From an uncultured Bacteroides sp. (GTDB lineage Bacteria > Bacteroidota > Bacteroidia > Bacteroidales > Bacteroidaceae), in contig NZ_OY782493.1 of NCBI RefSeq assembly GCF_963677715.1, positions 620,001 to 684,000 on the forward strand: 64,000 nucleotides of DNA, read 5' to 3'. The notes under the pieces are model-generated. The model did not search any database. It was not told the DNA's origin and worked only from the letters and a program-made list of their open reading frames with translations. Each line of letters opens with the position of its first letter. The stretch's first letter is position 1. The position numbers were made by a program, and so were the translations under genes. Shown piece after piece: positions 6,985 to 15,726 of this stretch.

Positions 6985-8682
6985 TTACACTATTATTTTT
7001 AATATTTTACCTCCGTATGCACTAATGGACGTTTCTGTGGCTTTGTAGGGTAATAAGCTTATTTCTTCTTTCTTATTCGTTAGTAAATCAGTAGCTTCAT
7101 AAGATTCCATTAATGGTATTTGTAGGTAATCGAAGGCATGTGATGGGATATTGACAGCTATCTCTACCGATATACAGTCAAAGTTAATAAGGATAAAAAG
7201 TAACTCGTGTTTGTGTTTGCGTAAAAACACATATTGTTTATGTTCGTTAAAACGCCAGCCGTTTTGATTAACGTACATAAGATCGAAAAAAAGGCCTTCC
7301 GAAATAGCCGGCTCTTTACTACAAATAGTGAGTATATTTTGGTAGGTTGCTTGTAGTCGTTTTTGCTCATTAGTTAGCTTCTTCCCGTCAAACTTGCCTC
7401 CATTTCTCCATCGACGAATACTATCTATGCTCCAATAATCAAAAATGCTGGTTCTTCCATCTCTTCCGCTGAAACCTTCGGTATCCATCCCGGGTTCGCC
7501 AAGCTCTTGCCCGAAGTATATCAGCATAGGATTGGTATTCATGCAAGAAGAAACGATAAGAGCCGGAATAGCCTTACGAGCATCTCCGGCAAAGAAATCA
7601 GAAGCAATGCGCTGTTCATCGTGATTCTCAAGAAAATTGAGCATTTTTTTTTCTATGCCACCCAAGCTTTGCCAACTACGTGTGATGGCATTGGCCGAAT
7701 CATATCCACAGATAATGTTACGTAATGTATCGTAAAGGCCCACTTTGTCGTATAAGTAATCGAATTTTCCTCGCGACAGATAATTGCGATATTCGGTTGG
7801 ATTATATACTTCGGCAACAAAGAGTAAGTGAGGATGTTTTGTTTTTATTTGAGAAATCGCCCACTCCCAAAATTCAACGGGAACCATTTCTGCCATGTCA
7901 CAACGAAATCCATCTACACCCTTTGAGGCCCAAAAGAAGAGAATATCCAGCATTTTTGTCCATGTATCTGGGATAGGAGAGAAACAATGGGTACCTCCAT
8001 TAAGAAAATCAATGCCATAGTTTAACTTTATGGTTTCATACCAGTCGTTAATATTTGGAGTAGCATCAAAACGGTTATTTCCTGTGGCTTTGGCAGGATA
8101 TTCACGATAAGGCTCGCTTGCACCTGCTTTTAAATCAAATTGTCCATGAAATTCTGTTTGTGGAATATAATAAAAATTATTGTATGGACTGAAAGATTGA
8201 TCAGGATCGTCTGTGGCTCCTAGTTCAACCGTTTTTTTTGGTTGTACATCGGAGTGATACTGTCTGGCTACATGATTAGGGATAAAATCAATAATGATTC
8301 TCAAATCATTCTGGTGTGTACGTTTAATCAGGGCTTCAAATTCTCTCATCCTTTCGGTCACATTATCCACTAAGTCAGGATCTATATCGTAGTAATCTTT
8401 GATAGCATAGGGCGAGCCTGCTTTTCCTTTTACAATAGCCGGATGGTCTGGGCGAATATTATGCTGTCTATAATCGGTCTGCGTTGCATGTTCGATAATT
8501 CCTGTATACCATATATGTGTAGTGCCAAGCTTTTTTATTTCCTTAAACACTTTTGGTGTGAAGTCGGTAAGCTTGCCACAACCGTTGGCTGCTATATCAC
8601 CATTGTATATGCAGTGATTGTTATTGTTGCCAAACAAACGAGGAAGTACTTGGTAAATTATGATTTTCTTTTTGTCGTTCAT
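6985..8682 (-). CDS. GH13 alpha-amylase-family glycosidase, cytoplasmic
   Basis: A 565-residue alpha-glucan-active enzyme of family GH13. Conserved regions are DFIPNH (132-137), GFRCDMAEM with nucleophile D262, VAEVYNP with acid/base E291 and ENHDEQR with D355. There is no signal peptide, so it probably acts on intracellular glycogen or maltodextrins rather than dietary starch. The frame runs on to 8763, but that would overlap the preceding gene. The ATG at 8682 starts the GH13-like IIIYQVLPRLFG and lies 13 bases after the upstream stop. It is last in a minus-strand trio with a Gfo/Idh oxidoreductase and a patatin. Exact GH13 subfamily and specificity cannot be set from motifs. Confidence 0.85.
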   Translation of the reverse strand: MNDKKKIIIYQVLPRLFGNNNNHCIYNGDIAANGCGKLTDFTPKVFKEIKKLGTTHIWYTGIIEHATQTDYRQHNIRPDHPAIVKGKAGSPYAIKDYYDIDPDLVDNVTERMREFEALIKRTHQNDLRIIIDFIPNHVARQYHSDVQPKKTVELGATDDPDQSFSPYNNFYYIPQTEFHGQFDLKAGASEPYREYPAKATGNNRFDATPNINDWYETIKLNYGIDFLNGGTHCFSPIPDTWTKMLDILFFWASKGVDGFRCDMAEMVPVEFWEWAISQIKTKHPHLLFVAEVYNPTEYRNYLSRGKFDYLYDKVGLYDTLRNIICGYDSANAITRSWQSLGGIEKKMLNFLENHDEQRIASDFFAGDARKAIPALIVSSCMNTNPMLIYFGQELGEPGMDTEGFSGRDGRTSIFDYWSIDSIRRWRNGGKFDGKKLTNEQKRLQATYQNILTICSKEPAISEGLFFDLMYVNQNGWRFNEHKQYVFLRKHKHELLFILINFDCISVEIAVNIPSHAFDYLQIPLMESYEATDLLTNKKEEISLLPYKATETSISAYGGKILKIIV

Positions 8683-8695
8683 TTTTTGTCGGCAT

Positions 8696-9754
8696 TTATG
8701 ATAGGTAGATAACTCTTTCTTCCTTGCTACTTTGATAGGCTGCTTCGATGATTTTAATGACATTTAATACACCTCTGGCATCTGTTTCTAACGTTTGGTG
8801 CAAATAAATATGTTCATATATGTTTTCGTAAAAAGCGCCATAATTACCAGCCGGACTTGGATATTTCTGACAAATTTCTTTGCCATTTATTTGTGTATGC
8901 AATAATCCCCATTCTTGTTCATTTTCTTCTCCCCAATGAAGCTGATCAGGCTTTTCTCCTATTAATAGTGCTGCTTCTTGCTTATCCACGCCTCGTTTTA
9001 CGAAAGAGCCCAATGTTCCATGTAATACAAATCGAGGTTCTGCATTGCACATTAAATAACTCGCTTTTAAGGATAATTTTAAGGATGGTGCTAATGCCGG
9101 ACGAAGAAAATGGATAAAAAAATAATCATCTACTATTCCTCCTGTTCTCATTGTGGCTATATCGGCATATATAGCCTTAGGCATACCAAAAAGTTGCAGG
9201 GCTTGGTCTATCAGATGCGCACCTAAATTATATGTTAGTCCTCCGCCTGCTTCTCCTGTTTCTTTCCATGTATTAGGCTTGATAAAATTACGGTAGCGCG
9301 CAAAGGTAGATTCAAATTCAACCAAGCGGCCTAAAATGCCTTTGTTTATAATTTCTTTTACTGCTAAAAAATCGGCATCCCAACGCCTGTTTTGATATAC
9401 GCTTAGCATTAAATTCTTTTCCTGGGCAAGTGCAATGAGCTCTTCAGCCTGAGGGGTGGTTGTCGTGAACGGCTTTTCTACCACTACGTTCTTTCCTGCC
9501 TGTAATGCTTTGAGAGCATATTCATAGTGGGTGCTGTCTGGTGTATTGACAATAATGAGTTTTAAAGCTTTATCTTGTAATAGTTCATCAAAACTTCGCA
9601 CAATGTTAGCCTGTGGATATTGCTCTTTAGATAATTCTTTGTCACGTTCCACTATTTTGCAAAGTTCAAAATGCTGATTTGCATGGATGAATGGTGCATG
9701 AAATACCTGCCCAGACATGCCATAGGCTGCTAATCCAGTCTTAATTATATCCAT
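8696..9754 (-). CDS. Gfo/Idh/MocA family NAD(P)-dependent oxidoreductase
   Basis: A 352-residue cytoplasmic dehydrogenase likely acting on a sugar or polyol. The N-terminal Rossmann fold has the GLAAYGMSGQVFHAPF nucleotide-binding stretch (7-22), and the family motif VVEKPF (91-96) supplies the catalytic lysine of the EKP signature. The C-terminal half is the Gfo/Idh alpha/beta domain. It resembles the YdgJ/YvaA-like subgroup with FHAPFI, but the substrate is unknown. Its start overlaps the end of the patatin gene by 10 bases and its stop is 13 bases before the GH13 gene, so the three are almost certainly co-transcribed and the first two translationally coupled. Confidence 0.88.
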   Translation of the reverse strand: MDIIKTGLAAYGMSGQVFHAPFIHANQHFELCKIVERDKELSKEQYPQANIVRSFDELLQDKALKLIIVNTPDSTHYEYALKALQAGKNVVVEKPFTTTTPQAEELIALAQEKNLMLSVYQNRRWDADFLAVKEIINKGILGRLVEFESTFARYRNFIKPNTWKETGEAGGGLTYNLGAHLIDQALQLFGMPKAIYADIATMRTGGIVDDYFFIHFLRPALAPSLKLSLKASYLMCNAEPRFVLHGTLGSFVKRGVDKQEAALLIGEKPDQLHWGEENEQEWGLLHTQINGKEICQKYPSPAGNYGAFYENIYEHIYLHQTLETDARGVLNVIKIIEAAYQSSKEERVIYLS

Positions 9755-10536
9755 ATCTTTCCTTTCTCTTCTATGAGTTGAGTTATTCTTTCAATTCCGG
9801 TTTTATAACCCATTTCGAAAATTTCTTCTGCTTTTTCTAACTCTCTGTTACTATAGCCTTCTAGGTTATATGGCTCTATGAGCAGATCGCAATGTTCAAA
9901 TTCCTTAAATGTATTGGCTCTGAACATTAGATGATAAGAGCGTAAAGCAATGCTTAAGATATTCATTCTGTACTTCTCCGTACTTAGGGGGCTAACATTT
10001 ATAGCTATCACTTTTTCACACTCATTGCGAATGATAGAAGCTGGTAGATTCATAAATAAACCGCCGTCGACGTAATGTATGCCATTAATTTTTACAGGAG
10101 TAAACAGCACAGGCATGCAACAAGAAGCAGCAATGCGTTCAGCAATGTTACCTTTGCGAAATTGAACACTTTTTCCGTGATCTAAATCGGTTGCTGTTAC
10201 AACAAGAGGGATTTTCAGTTCTTCTAATTTTTTAGCTTTAAGGTTACTTCTTAAGAATTCCTGAAACTCACTGAGTTCGAATAGTCCTACTCTGGGAATT
10301 ACCAATTTGGTTAAATCTTGAAATTTATGTCCCGAAAAATAATCCAAGACTCTATGAGGTTCGTTTCCGTCAGCATAAAAAACTCCGGCTAAAGCTCCGG
10401 CACTAACGCCCGAAATTATGTCGGGCTTAATATTATACTCTAACAAGGCTTGCATGACGCCCAGATGAGCAAATCCTTTAATAAATCCACCACTTAGGGC
10501 ATAACCTATATTATAAAGTTGATTGCTATTCTCCAT
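9745..10536 (-). CDS. Patatin-like phospholipase, soluble
   Basis: A 263-residue patatin-family lipid acyl hydrolase. The oxyanion-hole region is SGGFIKGFAHLG (residues 15-26), the nucleophile is S45 in GVSAG, and the partner aspartate is D157 in the VDGG motif, giving the usual Ser-Asp dyad. No signal peptide or membrane segment is visible, so it is predicted to act inside the cell, perhaps at the inner membrane face. This is distinct from the outer-membrane patatin at 52.6-54.9 kb. Its 3' end overlaps the Gfo/Idh gene by 10 bases. The lipid substrate is not known. Confidence 0.88.
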   Translation of the reverse strand: MENSNQLYNIGYALSGGFIKGFAHLGVMQALLEYNIKPDIISGVSAGALAGVFYADGNEPHRVLDYFSGHKFQDLTKLVIPRVGLFELSEFQEFLRSNLKAKKLEELKIPLVVTATDLDHGKSVQFRKGNIAERIAASCCMPVLFTPVKINGIHYVDGGLFMNLPASIIRNECEKVIAINVSPLSTEKYRMNILSIALRSYHLMFRANTFKEFEHCDLLIEPYNLEGYSNRELEKAEEIFEMGYKTGIERITQLIEEKGKIWI

Positions 10537-10759
10537 TTACACATTGTTTCTGACTAGTGAATACGAAGTTAATCATATTTTCTAATAATTAACTTGACAT
10601 AAGACGAAAAACTGTTAACTAAGCTGGCAGTATATGTTTTTTAGTAAAATGTAGTCAGAATTTAATGATAATGTAGCCGAATTACTTTTATAAATGATGT
10701 AAGTTGTAATATTTTAGATTTTTTATACAACCCATAAGATACCTCCATTATTTTGAATA

Positions 10760-12277
10760 TTAAAAACCAAAATTGTCTATTTCAATTTTTTTCTTCTTCA
10801 CTTCTTTAAAGGGCTTTGCTGCTATTTGTATCGGATTACCTTCTATATGGACAGCTTTATAAGGTCTTGCAGGGCAAACGTACTCACATCCGCCACAACC
10901 CACGCAGATTTCTTTATTTACTTGTGGAATGGTTAGTCCATTTTTGTAAGTTACCATGGCTATAGCCTGGGTAGGGCAATGTTCCGAACAAGCACCGCAA
11001 CTGGTATTGTCTGTGTAAACGATACAATTTTCTTTTATAAATACCACATATCCCATCTGGGTGGTATGTTTTTGTTGTAGGGTAAGTGGTTTGATAGCTT
11101 GAGTAGGGCATATATCTCCGCACAAAGTACAGTCGAAATTACAAAATCCTTTTGCGAAATCTACGGTGGGTTGCATGATTCCCTCTAGGCCGTATTCCAT
11201 AAATGCGGGTTTTAATACATGTGAAGGACATTTGCTCACACACAAATGACATGAAGTACAATGTTCCTGAAAATGTTCACGATTAATAGATCCGGGAGGA
11301 GTAAGAGGATTCTCTTTTTTATATGCTTTTTTATTACTTAAAAGACTTGTTACAGACTGTCCATAAAGCATTGCCTGTGGAGCAGCAACAGCCGTAGTTA
11401 AACCAGCCATCAGAAAACGACGTTTAGAAGCATTTGCTCCCTGATTAGTTACGGCTACAGAGGGCTTATAGTTTATAGCTTTTTGTCTACATACATCTAA
11501 ACAATTGAAACAATCAACGCAACGGCTGTAATCTATGGCATGAGTGGTTACATCTATACACGAAGCTTTGCATTTAGTGGCGCACAAGCCGCAATTAGTG
11601 CATTTATTCAAATCTATACGTACTTTAAAAAATGATAATTTACTAAGTAGTCCTAATACGGTACCTACAGGGCATATTGTATTGCACCATGTTCGTCCAT
11701 GTTTCCAGGCTAAAACACTTATGACCAAGAAAGTAACTATGCCTATCACGAAGGAAATGATGCTACGAATGGCTATGTCTACTTTGTAGAAAGTGTAATT
11801 TTCATAACGAGAAAAAATGTTTTCCAGCAAATTATTTCCCGCCATGTATATTGGTTTGAATATATTTGTTGTCATTCTCCCATACGCACTATATGGATCT
11901 AGCAATCCTATGATGAAAGATAATCCACAAAAAAAGGCAGCTATAGTAATTATTAAAACCGACCAACGTAGCAAAGTCTTTGCTTTGCTATATGCATATT
12001 TTCTCTTTTTTTTATAAAAAGGTTTAGAAAAGCGTCTTATTACATCTTGAAAGATACCCATAGGGCAGATAACCGAACAGTATATCCTTCCGAAAATCAA
12101 GGTTGATACGATAAGAGCAATGAGTACGAGGATACTGAGCGAAAGCAATGCCGGAATAAATTGTATTTCAGCCAGCCAATGAAAATTCGGAGGCAATATG
12201 TTTGCTATATCTAAAAAATAAAAAGTTATAAGAGCAAAAAATAAAGCCGATATTGTTATTCGTATTTTTTTGAGCAT
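10760..12277 (-). CDS. Membrane polyferredoxin (NapH/CcoG-like) with internal twin-arginine motif
   Basis: A 505-residue membrane-bound electron-transfer protein. Four or so transmembrane helices lie within residues 5-190. NapH-type motifs GRIYCSVICPMG (63-74) and RTWCNTICPVG (195-205) follow the second and last helices. Next come cysteine clusters for several 4Fe-4S centres: 226-236, 253-263, 340-350, 379-390, 427-434 and 458-468. Between the second and third clusters sits SKRRFLMAG (284-292) and a hydrophobic stretch, a twin-arginine-like signal inside the protein. That implies the last ferredoxin domains could be exported by Tat after the first helices insert by Sec. Its start follows the Tat-signal DUF362 gene by 7 bases, so the two probably work together in envelope redox. 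Donor and acceptor are unknown. Confidence 0.85.
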   Translation of the reverse strand: MLKKIRITISALFFALITFYFLDIANILPPNFHWLAEIQFIPALLSLSILVLIALIVSTLIFGRIYCSVICPMGIFQDVIRRFSKPFYKKKRKYAYSKAKTLLRWSVLIITIAAFFCGLSFIIGLLDPYSAYGRMTTNIFKPIYMAGNNLLENIFSRYENYTFYKVDIAIRSIISFVIGIVTFLVISVLAWKHGRTWCNTICPVGTVLGLLSKLSFFKVRIDLNKCTNCGLCATKCKASCIDVTTHAIDYSRCVDCFNCLDVCRQKAINYKPSVAVTNQGANASKRRFLMAGLTTAVAAPQAMLYGQSVTSLLSNKKAYKKENPLTPPGSINREHFQEHCTSCHLCVSKCPSHVLKPAFMEYGLEGIMQPTVDFAKGFCNFDCTLCGDICPTQAIKPLTLQQKHTTQMGYVVFIKENCIVYTDNTSCGACSEHCPTQAIAMVTYKNGLTIPQVNKEICVGCGGCEYVCPARPYKAVHIEGNPIQIAAKPFKEVKKKKIEIDNFGF

Positions 12278-12284
12278 AATAATA

Positions 12285-13220
12285 TTACATCTTTATTCGC
12301 TTGATATTTAATTTGTCTAAATCCATAGTGCCTATTTTTAGTGCTTGGCCATTAGCTAAATGTCCTACTGTATTAAGTGGCATTTCACGAATTTGATTAA
12401 AAAACTTAGCTGCTGCGGTATCTACAGCCACAATATCTTGTGATATGAAAAGCCCTTTAGCCAGAACTACATCTGATGAAGAACGTCCGCGTGGCCCGTT
12501 CGTTTTCATCACCCGATAAGCATCTACTACGTTCAATACAGCTTTTTTCTGCATAGTGCAGATGTCGGCGATGCATTGTTGCAAATCGTGTTGATGAAAA
12601 TAGCCTCTATCCCAAACAATACCCATGTGGTTCTTCATCGACATAGTGAGATTAGCCCCTCCATGGTTTTTTAAGATTGGTACGTTTATCCATACATCAC
12701 TGTTTAAAATGGCCTCGTGTATTTTAGCCTGCTTCATGTTTTTCCCATTTGGTAGGGATATGACACGATAATAAGATTCCAAATGCGCCGGCATCATCTT
12801 AGCTCCGGTAGCCTTTGCTACAGCTTCAATGCCACTGCTTTTATAGCACTTCTGCCAATCGTCACAAGTATGGTCAAATAGCGTTACTTCTTTAGCTCCG
12901 GCCGCAAAACACTGTCTTATAATCTCTTCTATGAGCTTGGGATTTGTATTTCCTGCAAGTTCGGGCACTTTATCCCAGCCTATATTAGGCTTTACTACTA
13001 CTTTCTGCCCAGGTTTTACAAATTGTTTTATGCCTCCCAATTCAGCAATAGCTTTACGAAACATAATTTCCGGTTCTCCACCCATTACGGCAACGAGGTC
13101 TACTTTTCCGCCTCCAACTTTATTTACAGCTTGTGTAAGTATTTCCATCGCTTCAGAATGCTGCATAGTCATGGCAGCACCCGTTATAGCTACTGTTCTC
13201 AAAAAATCTCTTCTGTCCAT
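12285..13220 (-). CDS. DUF362 domain protein with Tat signal peptide
   Basis: A 311-residue DUF362-family protein, function unknown, often found next to 4Fe-4S proteins. The N-terminus MDRRDFLRTVAITGAAM is a textbook twin-arginine signal, so folded export across the inner membrane is predicted. The core shows the DUF362 features VVVKPNIGWDK, VTLFDHTCDDW and VPILKNHGGANLTMSMKNHMG. The frame extends to 13316, but the ATG at 13220 gives the Tat motif directly at the start. It lies between a phosphoribosyltransferase gene (25-base gap) and the polyferredoxin (7-base gap) on the same strand. Confidence 0.85.
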   Translation of the reverse strand: MDRRDFLRTVAITGAAMTMQHSEAMEILTQAVNKVGGGKVDLVAVMGGEPEIMFRKAIAELGGIKQFVKPGQKVVVKPNIGWDKVPELAGNTNPKLIEEIIRQCFAAGAKEVTLFDHTCDDWQKCYKSSGIEAVAKATGAKMMPAHLESYYRVISLPNGKNMKQAKIHEAILNSDVWINVPILKNHGGANLTMSMKNHMGIVWDRGYFHQHDLQQCIADICTMQKKAVLNVVDAYRVMKTNGPRGRSSSDVVLAKGLFISQDIVAVDTAAAKFFNQIREMPLNTVGHLANGQALKIGTMDLDKLNIKRIKM

Positions 13221-13245
13221 AATAATTTTATTGCGAATTATGTAT

Positions 13246-13650
13246 TTATAGAATCCATGGGAATTTGAAACATGCTTCATCATACAAAGCATAATCTGCA
13301 TTCCCATTAACAGCAAATGTTTTAATTAGTTTTGCTTCTTTCAATAGTTCACGGGCAAATACAATGGTACTTCCTGTTTTTATCCGGTCGTCAACGAGTA
13401 AAATTCGTTTGCCGGAATATTCAAAATCTATCGGTGCTATAAGTTTAGGATGGTCGTACTTCGGATGTTGATATTCATCTCTCAGGTTAATTTTAAGCAG
13501 ACATATCTCTTTCTGTAAACGTTGATTAAGTATGGCTGCAGGCACAATCCCTCCGTTAGCTATTGCCACAATCAGATCAAAGTCCTCATCTATTTGTATA
13601 GTCTGAAAACGTTTTAATACTTCTTCAAATGTTTTTCCTTCCATAACCAT
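13246..13650 (-). CDS. Type I phosphoribosyltransferase domain protein
   Basis: A 134-residue protein with the PRPP-binding signature ILLVDDRIKTGST (83-95), in which two acidic residues D87 and D88 precede the TGST loop. An N-terminal IVAIANGGIVPA segment (27-38) matches the PPi-loop region of type I phosphoribosyltransferases. It is short and lacks an obvious hood domain, so the base it uses (purine, pyrimidine or a modified base) cannot be assigned. Its ATG overlaps the stop of the upstream ECF S-component gene (TAATG), giving translational coupling. That suggests the transported compound is its substrate. Confidence 0.82.
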   Translation of the reverse strand: MVMEGKTFEEVLKRFQTIQIDEDFDLIVAIANGGIVPAAILNQRLQKEICLLKINLRDEYQHPKYDHPKLIAPIDFEYSGKRILLVDDRIKTGSTIVFARELLKEAKLIKTFAVNGNADYALYDEACFKFPWIL

Positions 13651-14159
13651 TAGATTTTTGCAATGGCTTTAAGTAATGCATATCCACCGAAAAGTTGAAT
13701 GAGCATTCCCGGAATGCCAATGCGGAAATCTTGTGCGGCATCATAAAAATTGCCAACCATAGTCCATTCAATGGTGGTACCTATTATTTGATAGGTGAGA
13801 ATGGCGAGCAATATAGCAGGGAAAGATATTTTTTTGCTATAATGGGCTGCAATAGAAACAGCGACAGCTAATAATCCTGATTTAATCAATATAGCAGGCA
13901 GTTCAGCTACCAAAGGCATACCAAACAGCAGACTATTAATAATAGGAGAGAGAATTGCGGTTAGTATACCTACGCGTATACCATATTTATATCCGGCTAT
14001 CAACGTGAAAAAATAAATGGGTAATAATGTGGGACCACCGTATGGTACAAGGTGGCATAGTTGCGGTAAAGCGATGTTTCCTACTACAAATAGAAGAACA
14101 AATAGATAAGTTTTTGCGTTACTGTAATTCAGTGAATAGAGTTTAGCTGTTGTTTCCAT
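13650..14159 (-). CDS. ECF-type transporter S component-like membrane protein
   Basis: A 169-residue very hydrophobic protein with five or six predicted membrane helices, of the size and layout of ECF transporter substrate-binding (S) components. Marks include the PYGGPTLLPIYFFTLIAGYKYG stretch (about residues 44-65) and GILTAILSPIINSLLFG, then a C-terminal IGIPGMLIQLFGGYALL. Substrate is unknown. The frame runs back to 14279, but the ATG at 14159 gives a compact start before the first helix. No EcfA or EcfT genes are nearby, as usual for group II S components that share an energy module encoded elsewhere. First gene of the operon continuing with the phosphoribosyltransferase. Confidence 0.7.
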   Translation of the reverse strand: METTAKLYSLNYSNAKTYLFVLLFVVGNIALPQLCHLVPYGGPTLLPIYFFTLIAGYKYGIRVGILTAILSPIINSLLFGMPLVAELPAILIKSGLLAVAVSIAAHYSKKISFPAILLAILTYQIIGTTIEWTMVGNFYDAAQDFRIGIPGMLIQLFGGYALLKAIAKI

Positions 14160-14333
14160 TTTAATATAATCTTTTAATAATATATATGATGATTTTATTT
14201 TGATATTAGACGAAATTATTCGGCATGGGTTTAATAGCAAATGGCATGAATACCACACAAAATTACCATAATATTTCAAAAATCAAATATTTCTTCTATT
14301 TTTTTTGAAAAATGTAACATATATATAATAAGT

Positions 14334-14376
14334 TAAATAAAAAGAAAGTGGCAAGATTATATTCTTGCCACTTTTT
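14334..14376 (-). terminator. Intrinsic terminator after fabD
   Basis: Perfect 10-bp stem AGTGGCAAGA (14347-14356) / TCTTGCCACT (14363-14372), with a T-rich tract following on the minus strand. It separates fabD from the ECF operon. Confidence 0.85.
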
Positions 14377-14421
14377 GCTGAATTATAAAACAACGATATT
14401 ATGTTGTAGTGCTTTTTACTC

Positions 14422-15306
14422 TTACTTTTCTATTCCATGGGCTTCTACGCTAGCCTCTATCTTTTTTATAAGTCCCTGAAGAACTGCGCCAGGACCACAT
14501 TCAGTAAAATCTGTCGCACCATCAGCAACCATGTTTCTCACTGTTTGGGTCCAACGTACAGATGCTGTAAGTTGTGCTACAAGATTTTTCTTAATCTCGG
14601 CTGGAGCTGTGTGAGGAAGGCCGTCTACATTCTGATAAACCGGACATTTGGGCGTGTGAATTTCTGTTGCAGTGATGGCAGCCTCAAGCTCTAGCTTTGC
14701 TGGATTCATCAATGGAGAATGAAATGCACCACCTACTTTTAATGGTAGCGCACGTTTTGCACCGGCAGCTTTCATCAATTCACAGGCTTTTTCAATGCCT
14801 GCTATAGAGCCGGATATAACGATTTGTCCCGGACAGTTATAGTTAGCCGGCACACAAACTTCATTTACTATAGATGCACATATTTCTTCTACTTTTTCAT
14901 CGGATAAAGCAATGATAGCAGCCATAGTAGAAGGAATAGCTTCACAAGCTTTTTGCATTGCCATAGCACGAGCATATACTAATCTTAAGCCATCTTCAAA
15001 AGAAAGTGCTCCGGCAGCAACTAAGGCTGAGAACTCTCCTAAAGAGTGCCCTGCAGTCATCTCAGGTTTAAAGTCATTACCCATACAAAGGGCAGAGATA
15101 ACCGAATGCAAGAATACTGCAGGTTGTGTCACTTTCGTTTGGCGCAAATCTTCGTCTGTTCCGCTGAACATTATATCTGTGATGCGATATCCTAAGATAT
15201 TATTAGCTTTTTCAAACAATTCTTTGGCTAAAGATGAACTTTCATATAAATCCTTGCCCATTCCTACAAATTGAGCACCTTGCCCCGGAAATACAAATGC
15301 TTTCAT
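14422..15306 (-). CDS. fabD: Malonyl-CoA:ACP transacylase
   Basis: Moves malonyl groups from CoA to acyl carrier protein for fatty acid synthesis in the cytoplasm. At 294 residues it has the family's usual length. FVFPGQGAQFVGMG opens the protein. The nucleophile is S88 in GHSLGE, the catalytic histidine is H196 in GAFHSPLM, and YNCPGQIVISG is also diagnostic. It is a single-gene unit with its own promoter element (TACCTTTG at 15346-15353) and terminator. No other fab genes are adjacent. Confidence 0.96.
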   Translation of the reverse strand: MKAFVFPGQGAQFVGMGKDLYESSSLAKELFEKANNILGYRITDIMFSGTDEDLRQTKVTQPAVFLHSVISALCMGNDFKPEMTAGHSLGEFSALVAAGALSFEDGLRLVYARAMAMQKACEAIPSTMAAIIALSDEKVEEICASIVNEVCVPANYNCPGQIVISGSIAGIEKACELMKAAGAKRALPLKVGGAFHSPLMNPAKLELEAAITATEIHTPKCPVYQNVDGLPHTAPAEIKKNLVAQLTASVRWTQTVRNMVADGATDFTECGPGAVLQGLIKKIEASVEAHGIEK

Positions 15307-15345
15307 ATCTTCTTGATTTTAGTTGTTTTTTATAAAATATGGGCG

Positions 15346-15353
15346 CAAAGGTA
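15346..15353 (-). promoter_or_regulatory. Promoter -7 element of fabD
   Basis: TACCTTTG followed by CGCCC on the minus strand, 39 bases upstream of the fabD start. No clear -33 TTTG. Confidence 0.55.
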
Positions 15354-15673
15354 AGGAATTTAAGAATACGATAACTCACTTGGATTAAAGAAATGTAAGT
15401 GGTAATGTTGCTATTGCAACTATCCACTATTTTATGAACCCTATTTTTAATACAATAAGTACTTTTCTGATATTATAATATTTCCTTATTAAAACGACTG
15501 ATAATAAGCTTTCTAAATCTTTTCATCTTAAGTACAATTAGTGTATCTCAATATAGAGTAAAATACATATTGTAATTTAGAAGATAATACTTCTTGTTGA
15601 TATTGTATAATATATGATATGTATATATCTGAAAAAGAATGCTTTATAGCATATAAAAAGATATATTTATATA

Positions 15674-15704
15674 TTTGTTTGAAAGGAAATAGTAGTTATA
15701 TTTG
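15674..15704 (+). promoter_or_regulatory. Promoter of the xylose operon
   Basis: TTTG (15674-15677), a 19-base spacer and TATATTTG (15697-15704) match the Bacteroides consensus exactly. Transcription should start near 15711, about 16 bases before xylR. The remaining 300 bases back to fabD are AT-rich with no gene. Confidence 0.8.
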
Positions 15705-15726
15705 CAACGCTATAAAAAGATATATT

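Noticed and set aside
15619-15726. Longer N-terminus for the xylose regulator
   Set aside because: The extra 36 codons overlap the consensus promoter and encode a low-complexity Tyr/Ile/Lys stretch not expected in the family.
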